A stretch of DNA of 64,000 nucleotides from Pisaster brevispinus. Its lineage: Eukaryota > Echinodermata > Asteroidea > Forcipulatida > Asteriidae. The DNA is taken from the NCBI GenBank assembly GCA_023634235.1, contig JAMKCF010000018.1, forward strand, positions 9,560,768-9,624,767, in the 5' to 3' direction. A program made the translations under genes and the position numbers. The notes beneath the pieces are model-generated. The model was not told the origin of the DNA. It made no database searches and saw only the letters and a program-made list of their open reading frames with translations. Below are positions 13,101-25,100 of the stretch, in pieces; positions within the stretch are counted from its first letter, which is position 1; each line of letters begins with the position of its first letter.

Positions 13101-16100
13101 CATGAGATGTAGCTAAGTGTGACGAAAAAACCCAAACATTTTGATTGTATTCGATATGCATCATATAGACAGGGTTTTTTTATATGCAAAGAAATTGTAG
13201 GACCGAAACGCACTCAAAATGTTCAGAAAACTTTTCTTTGATGCACATATGCATGCGCCCACACAGAAGAAAAGGGTGTTTTTGTAGGGGAAGGGGGGTG
13301 GGATGGGGAAGGGGGGGTGGGATGGGGAAAGAGATGTTAGAATTTACTTAAAAGATTTTTTTTTTAGATGAGAGTTTTCAGAGTTAAGAGCTATAAATTC
13401 AGTTGGTTTTGATGTGGTGTTTCAGAATATTTGAATTTAAAGTTACATTACTTCAAAGTCATACTGATTGAATATTTGTTAGATTTAAATTTACCAGAGC
13501 TTTGTGGCTATTGATGTGCCTATTCCTTAGATCCCTTTTTTTTAACGTAACAAAACCTTGCTGACTGAACAGTGTTCACTGGGTATGTTGAATTATCTGG
13601 GCATTTCTTTGTGGAGCATACATGTATCAATGTCTCAATTTAATGTTTTCACCAGCAGTGATTTATTACATTTGAAGCAATTAGACAACTTCAGTTTACT
13701 GTCATGTACAATGCAAGGTTCTATGCTAACCCTTGTTAAAATTGTGTCCTTTCCTGAACAAAAAACACAAAAGTTAGTTGCAGCATAAACAAAGTACAAA
13801 CTGACCTGCTTTACAAATGTACAGTATTACCTCTCAACTCTAAAAACCTTTTTGTTTCTTCTAACAAATAATTTACTTTAAAGTGCCTTGGATATTTACC
13901 TACATAATGCATCATGCAGGCTATCACACACATTTTATCAGCTTTATTGCATTCTCTTTTCAACTATGTTCTAGTAACATTTTATGCTACTCTACTGCCC
14001 CTCTTAATTAGTTTTATTGTTATATTCCTTGTCATGTTGCTTCATAGCATCTAACTTGACCAAATGTAGTATTTGTTAAAACTGTTGTCCTTTCCTGAAC
14101 AAAACGGAACCTTTTTATAGCAATGATAAAGACCATGGTAATTTGATAACGCAGCACACTTTAAACACAATTTCTTTGCCAATTGTTCTACCATGTATAC
14201 AACCCATGAACAACAGTGAAGATAATCAGGAGCCTCAATGGTTTTCTGTAAAACAGAAATGAAAGTTTGTGGTTCAAGGAAAAAAGAGTTAAAAAACTGA
14301 ATTTTCAGTCAAAATATGAATTTACATGGTTTTTTTGGTAGCCTACAGTGCATTATTATTCAAGACATGACTACTGTAATGATTGTCAATCATTTTAAAG
14401 CAACACCAAGCATGTTTGAGATGTGGAATTGGCAGTTTATGACATTCACCTTCTTTGACCAATATTGTGGTCTGCAAAGTGTAAAGTGTCTAAAAAAACA
14501 AAAAGAAAAAATGTTTAAGCTCTGAAATTCACATTTTCTAGTACCTTTATAATGTACATTTCAAAAAATAAAGATGTTTTATCGATACTACAAGTTTCAT
14601 TTTTGACCCTCCGTGAGACTTTTTTGCAACCTTTCCCGTGTAAATGCCCATAACCTACACATGAACCATTCACCATGGAAACAACCAATGGAAGCATTTT
14701 TACCTCAACAATACCTCACCTTGAACAAATGTGAACTAAAATTTACCACCTTGATTAAACTCAATCAACTGTATACAACAACAATGAAGAGTGTACAGTA
14801 TATGGTTTGTGGATAAGCTTCGACGCACTAACTGCCTACCATTATACAATGCCTACCAAGTACCAACAAACTATGCCATTCAGTACAGTACATGGACACA
14901 CCCAATGCTGCACCTTTTGACCGCAAGCTTAACTAAACCTAGCATTGTAAGTGGTTGTACAAAATACAAACTTCTTGTTGGATCTATACACAACCTTGGC
15001 AAAACCCATTCAACTACCTACATGTGTAACAACACTATAGGGTAGGTACATCTCTATTATCCAGAAAGACTAGGATTAAGAAGTGTTGTTATTTTGGAAG
15101 GTCCGGTTAAATGGACCAAAGAATGAGTCCCATCACTTGTCTTAAAGGGGTTGAATTATTTTAGAAAATATAATAAGCTGTTGCAAACTGCTTATCAACC
15201 AACAATAATAGTTACTTGTTTGACAATACCACCCTTGCAGAGTCTTTCTCGAAGACTAAATGACAACACAACACACAAAACGAGTGATTTATTTGTTACA
15301 TCTTACTGGTTCTGTTCATTATTAACTGTATTTGAAACGATGGAAGTTCTAAAAAGAGCTGGTTGGTTTCAATCTCAATGTTAAGACTAGAGAGCTTAAA
15401 TAGTTTTCTGTCTGGAAACTAATGTACAAATCCTACAGTGAAACTACAATAATTAACACTGATTAAGACATGAAATTTGAAATCTAACTACATAGTGTCC
15501 ACCACAATGTTCTTATTTTAAATTCTACTGTGTTACCATTTTTGTAATAATGCATCAGCCACAAAATAGCGTGGTAATATATCATGTGGAAACTTCCATC
15601 TGGTGATACATGTACGCTGAATAGTTTGATGTATTTATTATTCTCACATCTAATTTACATATTATGAATAATTCAAACAACCGAAAGGCAAATTGTCTAG
15701 AATAGTGCATAAGGGAAAGCTATTATAAATTTATGTGTCAATTTTTTGGTGCCGCAATAATCCCAGTGTGACGTGGCATACAATAAAGGTAGGTACCAGT
15801 ACATGTATTTTAGCTGATAGGAATAACTTCACATATTATGGGTTTATAACATGATACTTATTAACTTGAGACACTGAGTAAGGAGAAACTGTGGATGAGA
15901 TACCTCCAGACCATTCAACCCCATGGTCTAAACATCCAAGAAGGAAATGATTAACAACTTTCTATCTTTGCTTTCTCCTTTTTCCACAGATATCCTCCAT
16001 TTGTTCACTAATTATTTACTTGTTTTCCTTCCTCCCACCTTTGATTTTGTCTTTTGTGTTCCCAACCTCTTGTGGTTAAACCAGCCCCTTCCCACTAACC

Positions 16101-19100
16101 CCCCCCCCCATCACCTTTTTCCTTGGTCATCCCTTTCTCTTTAAGCTTTCTGCTTTGTGCCTATCTCTTTTCATGTCTTTCTACTTGACTGCTTCTGCTA
16201 CACAATTATACCTATCTGTGTGTGTTGTGTTCAATCAGCTTCCAGAATGACTCTGCTTGGCTCCAATAACCATTTCTTTGCATTACCACAGGTCCTTTTG
16301 GTATGTACATTGTAAGCAGTTTGCAACAGCTACCTCTCACTCATTCTACATAAATATTCCAATTGATATTTACTTTTCCCTTTCAAAAATTACAGTTCTC
16401 TCCAAGACTTCGCTAAAAACAAGAGTTTGATTATCATTTGCCACCTACCGTCACAGGAAGAACAAGAGTTTGATTATCATTTGCCGCCTACCATCACAGG
16501 AAGAACAAGACTTTCTTCACTCAGGAATATCAGTCACCTGACCACCACCATCACAGGATAAACAAGACTGTCTGCACACAGGAATATCAGTCACCTGACC
16601 ATTGCCATCACAGGATAAACAAGACTGTCTGCATTCAATATCATCGGAGACACACACACCAAACAAGATGGAAAACACCAGCAGTAACCAACAGGTAAAC
16701 ATTGATACCCGTGCCAATGATTTCTACATGTTCTTCAGAAGTGGAACCCATCATGAAGTGCAGGATAACTTACTGAAGTTATCTCGAGACGGCAACCTGG
16801 ATAAACACGACCTAGCCTTACTGGTGATGATGCTCAGTCAACTCCTGACAGATTTGTGTAAGAGGAGGCAGTTGCTTAGTGATAATAACTGCAGAGAAGC
16901 CTTAAAAACCATATTGGCGACGGTATACAACACAGAAGCAAAGAACAACTCTAAACCTTATGAGAATGATGTAGAAGAGATCACAGCGATCCTTGAGGCA
17001 TCTCCAGTTATGTCTGACATGTATTAAGACTCTTTTAACTTTCAAGGCCATGGAAGCCATCTGTGTTTTTCGGATTCACTAGGCCTATTTGGTCTTACAC
17101 ACAAACAACCAGAAAATATTCATCATTTATAAAAAGCATGTTATCAAAACATGACTGGCTAAGATTTCATGTTTGAGAAGTTAAGATGAGTTCTCGTCAC
17201 AGAAAGACAAACAGAGTATGGTTTACTAATTGGATGCCTTTCATTTTAAACAGACTATCAAATCCTCTACTACATGTAAGTACATGTATCAGGGCAAAAC
17301 CAGCTTACTGCAAAATTCTGCGCTTACAGCACATTGTCAAGCTACATGTTATCCAGTGAGCTGTTAGCGCACTAAATCCGTGGTAAGCAGGACTTGCCAT
17401 TGTGCCCTCGGCCCAATTTCATATAGCTGCTTATAAACAAAAAGTAGCATAAGCTTAACAAAATGTTGCTCACCTGAATAAGGTTACCAGCCAAAATACC
17501 ATGTCACATGTACTATCTGTGACTGGTATCCTGCTTGTTTTAGCTTAACAGAAAATCTTTAAGCAACAATTTCTGCTAAAGTAGCTCAATTAAATTGAGG
17601 CCCGATCAGAAGAGATTTTATATGAAACACATACTTAATTAGCTTAGTAAACTTATCATTAAGATTGCTTGCGTTTGCTCGTTAAATTAGAGTCAACATT
17701 ATTACTATATTCATTTGGTATTATGTCCAGGAGCTGTCTTAAGTCCATCAAACTACTCCAGTAACTCAACACCAATTGATTGAGAGTGGAATAGTAAACT
17801 TCACTTCAACAGCAATTGATTGAGAGTGGAATAGTAAACTTTGCCTCAACTTTAGAGTTCATGGCTTAGGAGTATCAGGCCATGTCTGAATTGGCGGCTA
17901 CAGCTACAATTGGATCGCCGCGCCAACATGCGTTGAGGCATACAAGTTCCTTAGCAACACCCTTAGCAACAGTCATAGCTGTTAAGCTGTAGCCGCCAGT
18001 TTCAATTCGGTATCAATTAAAAACCGAGAAGGATTGTTAGATCAAAGTATAGGTGCACTGTACAATAAAATATCAGATGTGATAGTTACATGTAGATTAA
18101 ATTCAATATAATCCATTCTTTCATTGAATCTTTAATAATACAAGTAGTTAATCAGATTGGCAGTAACTGAGTAAGGCTTTGTCTATTTTTGCCCAAAAGA
18201 ATGTAAACAAAGAGACAATATGGTAATATAAGTTTTGTTTCTGATAATTTCAGTAAATTGTGTACATTTAAAATAATTCGGCAATGCAGTAAATGTCCAT
18301 GCAATAAATTAAAACACTATTTTTGCTTTTCAATTTTACATCACTTTGATTTTTTAAAGAGTTAATATTCATCTTCTAGTTTTCAATAAACAAAACACTT
18401 CATCTAATGACGTGATCCATTTTCAGCAACAACAAAAACGTGTCTACAATCATGTGGTTTGTTTTGATTGCGGCAATCAAAATAAGCAATACCTGTATAG
18501 GGCTCTTCAAATGCTTTTTTTATGACTTTGATAATATTTCAGCTGGAAGTTTTTCTCCAGAGGATTGTCACTGGCAAAAACTTCATAATCAGTTAGCATT
18601 CAGATAGATAATAATCCCATCCTATGCAGTGTTGGAGTCAAGACCTCAAAGTTGAGGCCAAGACCTTACCTCCTGAGACAGAGGTTGAGACCAAGACCTC
18701 ATCTCCCGAGGCCAAGGCCGAGACCTCATCTCCTGAGACAGAGGCCAAAACCTCATCTCCTGAGACAGAGGCCGAGACCTCACCTCTTGAGATAGAGGTC
18801 GAGACCTCATCTCCTGAGACAGAGGCCAAAACCTCATCTCCTGAGACAGAGGCCGAGACCTCACCTCTTGAGATAAAGGTCGAGACCTCATCTCCTGAGA
18901 CAGAGGTCGAGACCTCACCTCTTGAGATAGAGCTCGAGACCTCATCTCCTGAGACAGAGGCCGAGACCTCACTTCTTGAGATAGAGGCCGAGACCTCATC
19001 TCCTGAGACAGAGGTCGAGACCTCACCTCTTGAGACAGAGGCCAAAACCTCATCTCCTGAGACAGAGGCCGAGACCTCACCTCTTGAGATAAAGGTCGAG

Positions 19101-22100
19101 ACCTCATCTCCTGAGACAGAGGTCGAGACCTCACCTCTTGAGAAAGAGCTCGAGACCTCATCTCCTGAGACAGAGGCCGAGACCTCACTTCTTGAGATAG
19201 AGGCCGAGACCTCATCTCCTGAGACAGAGGTCGAGACCTCACCTCTTGAGATAAAGGCCGAGACCTCATCTCCTGAGACAGAGGTTGAGACCTCACCTCT
19301 TGAGATAGAGGTCGATACCTCATCTCCTGAGACAGAGGCCGAGACCTCACCTCTTGAGATAGAGGTCGAGACCTCATCTCCTGAGACAGAGGTCGAGACC
19401 TCACCTCTTGAGATAGAGGTCGAGACCTCATCTCCTGAGACAGAGGTTCGAGACCTCACCTCTTGAGATAGAGGTCGATACCTCATCTCCTGAGACAGAG
19501 GCCGAGACCTCACTTCTTAAGACCGAAGCCGAGACCAGGACCTCATCTGTTGAGACAGAGGCCAAGATCGAGACCTCTGTCTAGACCTCAAACATTGTCT
19601 TTATTCTTACATGAGAAGATTGTCTTAGATAAACATTGAGTCTTGTTTAATATAATTCTCAAGGCAGGGTCAATGAATGGGCGAGGTCAATGAATACCTC
19701 AAGGCGGGGTCAATGAATGGTCTCAAGGTGGGGTCAATGAATGGTCTCAAGGCGGGGTCAATGAATGGTCTCAAGGCGGGGTCAATGAATGGTCTCAAGG
19801 TGGGGTCAATGAATGACTTGTACGCCCTCCAAACATTGGAGTAGAGCTTCACCTTCTTTAGAAGTTATTTTAAAGCAAAGTTAATGCCTCCCTTCTCGTT
19901 CAACATTTCAAAAGTATTTTGGAAATAGCAGCATGACAAGAACATTATGTAACATATGATTTAGAAGACAGAATGATCGAAAAATACATTCCTGACTCGA
20001 AATAATGTATTTGAATAAAATGCCTGAAATAATAAGATTTTACTGTTTTAGAAGTAAATTCAACATTTATTTTGCTTAAATAAAAAAAATATTTGTTTAT
20101 ACGTTTGTGACTAGTCCCCTTTATTCAGTGTACACTTTGTGCCTATCATCTTTTTGCATAATAAGCTTAGGTCATATAAACTCATTTCAGCTGATGTAAA
20201 GTTTCATGCTTGAATGAGTCACAGAAATGGCTACCTTTTAATAATACAGACTTCTGAATTTAAGACTACATACCTGCTGTTTGGCTGACCTCCTGGCATA
20301 ATGTGTATCTGGCAGTATTTGACCTCTTTCCTCATTTTCAAACTTAGTCTCTTGCTCACCCCTCTTTCTCTTACTGGATTTTCCTTTTTTTCTGAAATAG
20401 AACAAAATTGAAACAACCTAAGTTAACTCAGTGAAATTCAAACATACTTTTAGGGTGGGGGGGGGGGGGGGTTCATAAAAATATACAGACACAAAAATTA
20501 ATAACGAGAAGTCCCCCTCAGTCCACTAAGTGAAATTAGTAGTCCCGGCCAATTTCCTACCTCCTTCCCAGGTAGTAGTTAATCAGCAGGAGAACTAAGT
20601 AGCCTCCCAGATTCCAAAATCCACTCCTTGGCAGTGCAATAAATAGCAAGACAACTTCTTAACCAGTTCGGTGCGAATGACGAACTAACTCGCGAGAAAA
20701 AATGTTACCGAAACTAGGAGGACGAGTTAACTCGCCAAATTTACATATGAATCGCAGTTACCCTCAGCTTGCGTATTGTGTATGGGATTCAGTTGTAGTT
20801 GCACTGCGGGGTACCAGGCTATCTCTAGTATAATTTACTAGCGACTGGTGGCGCTATTAAACTTTTGTGAACACAAGCCAGCCGGTAAACACAACGATTG
20901 GGATGACATATGTTGACAAAATCAAGATGGCGGCCTCCATGAGAAAACGCGTGTACAATGACACGGAAATTCTTATGTTATGTGTATCATCAGGATCGTC
21001 AAATTCCGATTCATCGAGTTCAGAGGAAAGTAGAAGTAACAGGTTGGATTCAGATTTTGAAAATAAAAGTGAAAACTGCGAGGACTCGGAAGTTAGCGGA
21101 GTTAGTTCTGATGAGGTGAGTGATGATGCATATCAGCAAAATAATAACAGGCCTAACGTTAGACCTGCACCTGTTCATGGCAGGGGTCGTGGTGCCGGGC
21201 AGAATTGAAAAGCTGAGGATTTTCTGCAGTGGCAGAAAAAGGATAATGTGCCAAATAATAATGAGCTTTTTAATTCAAAACATTTTCATAAAGAATAAAA
21301 TTATGCCAGCACTTGCACTTTTTTTTTTTTTCAACAAAATTTCATACAAATATCCCGCGCGGGGGGTATATTCAGTGAAAACTTTCCCACACCGAACTGG
21401 TTAAATGAACAAATCTACACAGCAAAGTAGATATACATGTAGACACATGGTGTTACCACAAACTGAATATACATAGACACAAAATTGGGGCCAAAAAGGT
21501 ATCTATTCAACTTACGTTCTCCGTTTGTCAGGTGAAACATAGATCAGGTCTGGTGGGTTTGAAGTTCCATCAGGATTCAAGATTTGTGACATTTCATTGT
21601 GTGCTTGGTAGAGTCGTTTTAATTCTGCTCCTTCTCCTAAACAAACCAAACAACAAAGGAGTCAAATCTCATCCACCAATCTACAGACATAACAAATCCT
21701 TAACCTTAATTTCCTCACTTTAAAGTCGCACATTCTACAACAAAAGTACACGTCAGTTTAATCACTAGAACCTAAGAACATCCTAAAACATCTCAGAGAC
21801 ACAAAACTACAAATCTACAAATTGGAACAGGAAGAAGTGCAATACTCTAAAGATATTTATAGTAGAAACAGAAGACTTGATTATCATCGGAATGTTATGT
21901 ACTCACTTGATGTGGTGAGTGGTGATCTTGGTGAAGATGTTGTACTTTTACTCTTCTGATCAACATCTGGATTCTATAAATATAACAGATACATTATTAT
22001 AAGAATAACTATTAGAAGTCATGATGCAGTAACATTTTAACTACATGTATCAAGTTTGTATAACATTATCAAATAGCCCTTTCATTAGCCAGCAATCTCA

Positions 22101-25100
22101 GCTTTAGACAAAGCCTTGGCGACTAGTGCGACTAGTCGGGTAGTGAATTTCACTAGTCCCCAAGCATTAGTTAAGGCAGCAATATCAGCTTTAGACAAAG
22201 CCTGGATGACTATGCGACTAGTCTGGTAGTGAATTTCATTAGTCGCCAAGCACTAGTTTAGACAGCAATCTCAGCTTTAGACAAAGCCTTGGCGACTAGT
22301 GCGACTAGTTGGGTAGTGAATTTCACTAGTCGCCAAGCACTAGTTTAGACAGCAATCTCAGCTTTAGACAAAGCGTGGGTGACTATGCGACTAGTCGGGT
22401 AGTGAGTTCGCTAGTCGCCCAGCACCAATTAAAACAGCAATCTTAGGCTCTAAACATACACTGTAACTAACATTAAAGGGAAAATCTCTATCATAATGTA
22501 CATCAATTCATTGTGTCACGGCAAAACATTGCCATAAAAAAAGCTGTTACACGACACCTTTGTCTAAATGAAAACAGCAAACTAAACTATCCAGAATGTC
22601 CAAATCTAGTGAGGTTTGTGGAGATGCCATGAACATAAATCGCTCCAAGTTGTGATTGTTTTAACCAGATCCAAAACAACTCAGCAAGATTTATGTACAT
22701 GATGTCTCTCCAAACTCACTAGATAGACCCCATGTATTGGTCGCCATCGTTGATGACAAGAACGCATGAAAGGCAATCATTGGTTGAGAGTCCTGAGCAG
22801 GCCGTACACGCGTGTGCATGTTTCCATTGTTTGTCATCAAAGATGGTGGTCAGTGACGACTTGTGCAATCCATCTCTTGTATTCCCAAAATTTAAAACCT
22901 CACTTATTTAGAATGTTCACAACAGTTTTGTATGGAGATTCTCGTGTGAGATATTTTTTTTTTTATTACACATTGAGATGTTTTTGTAGGATTTGAGACT
23001 TTGCATGGTAGGAGTACATTCTGGTGAGGTTTGAAGTGACACCGTGTGTAAAATCTTCTTGTGGTGGTTCTTAGGAGAACCAGTGGTTTAACAACTCTTT
23101 GTCAACCCTTCGGTTCTTCTCCGAACTACCACTACTCAAAGTGATTTTACACACAGCGTCACCCCAAACCACAACTCAAAGTGATTTTACACATAGCGTC
23201 ACCCCAAACCACAACTCAAAGTGATTTTACACACAGCGTCACCCCAAACCACAACTCAAAGTGATTTTACACACAGCGTCACCCCAAACCACAACTCAAA
23301 GTGATTTTACACACAGCGTCACCCCAAACCACAACTCAAAGTGATTTTACACACAGCGTCACCCCAAACCACAACTCAAAGTGATTTTACACACAGCGTC
23401 ACCCCAAACCACAACTCAAAGTGATTTTACACACAGCGTCACCCCAAACCACAACTCAAAGTGATTTTACACACAGCGTCACCCCAAACCACAACTCAAA
23501 GTGATTTTACACACAGCGTCACCCCAAACCACAACTCAAAGTGATTTTACACACAGTGTCACCCCAAACCACAACTCAAAGTGATTTTACACACAGCGTC
23601 ACCCCAAACCACAACTCAAAGTGATTTTACACACAGCGTCACCCCAAACCACAACTCAAAGTGATTTTACACACAGCGTCACCCCAAACCACTACTCAAA
23701 GTGATTTTACACACAGCGTCACCCCAAACCTAAATTGATATGATGTTTTTGTGGACTACATTTCCCTTTATTAAACATTCCTCTAAACCAATTGATCTTA
23801 TATCTTTGAAGTGGTGCTGCATTATATTTTGACCTGGGCCCAATTTTATAAAACCTGTAAGCACAAAAACTTGCTAAGCACAGAAAAATATTGCTAAGCA
23901 GCAACTGGTTACCAGGCAAAATTTCATAAAGTCTACATTGTTATGACTGGTGCCCTACTCATTTTTGGCTTAGCATAGAAAATTGCTAAGCAGTGTTTTC
24001 TGCCAAAACAGCTTTATGAAATCTGGCCCTGACAATAAGTCAAGCTGCAATAATGATGTCTGTATTTACCATCCGTGTTCTTAGAGGTAGTAACCTTGGC
24101 TGAGGCCTTCCTGTGTGTGATACATGACTCCTTGAACTCGGTCTTGAGCGACTACTCATCTCCAATGATGAAACAGCTTTATGAAAAACTTCTTCCTCAT
24201 CTTCAGTTGATTTCTTGGGAGATGAATCCTGGACATTTTGAAGCTGTAGAGGGGGTACTACTGGACCCCCATGGACAGGTGTAGAAAGGGAGTCTGATGA
24301 TGAGGAGGACACATTATCAATATCTAACCTGAAGAATGGAGAAACAGGAATCAATGCATGAAGTAAACAAAGGTTCCCTAAAGTAGAAAATAAATAATCT
24401 CAACTAAGAAGCAGACTTTAGCTTAACGGTCAAAACAAGTTACATGTCATTCACACTATCAACATCTATATTAGGCCTACATGTAATTTATATACAGTAT
24501 TAATTAAAAACCTTTTATCCCGCCTCCCACCTTTGGGAAAGACTCCTGGTCCAATCATCAGACCATTTAACTATTTTTTGCATTAACTCAATTAGCAAAA
24601 CATGTACTTCCATACCTAACACAATACAAAGCTGGTCAAACCACAGAACAAAGAACAGCAAGTAAGAATAATGAATAAGCCAAAAAGCTTATATAGGGAA
24701 AGCCAGCAGACAGACAGTCACCAACAGTTGCTGACAGTTTATAGCAACTTAAGTAAACAATATTTAACCATGCAAGCATTAAAGATTCCCGTCGCAAACT
24801 TAAATAACACCTGGATTAGAGAGACACTCTAGAGTTGCGCCCAACCAATATTGAAGTAAGTACATGAAACGTTTGAAGTCTGAAACAGTTTTGACAGCGC
24901 TGGACGTCGAAAGTTCGAATGTTGCAGTCGTTCGGAATGACTGTAGAACATCTTGGTTTCAGACGCCGATCTTTTCATGAGCTGAACCTAGTGTAAATGT
25001 TATGTTTGGTTCACCTGTCTGAAACCAACATTTATTTGGGTCCACTTAGACTGGCTCCAAATCTATTTGGTTTGGCGTGACTCTGGAGCGCCTGGCTGAA

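Noticed and set aside
18624..19513. Three long ORFs (260-290 aa) on both strands
   Set aside because: They are the translation of a 27-bp minisatellite whose unit is a multiple of three; no start context, splice sites or non-repeat domain.
23127..23730. Possible CRISPR-like array
   Set aside because: Units are contiguous 40-bp repeats without variable spacers and the genome is eukaryotic.
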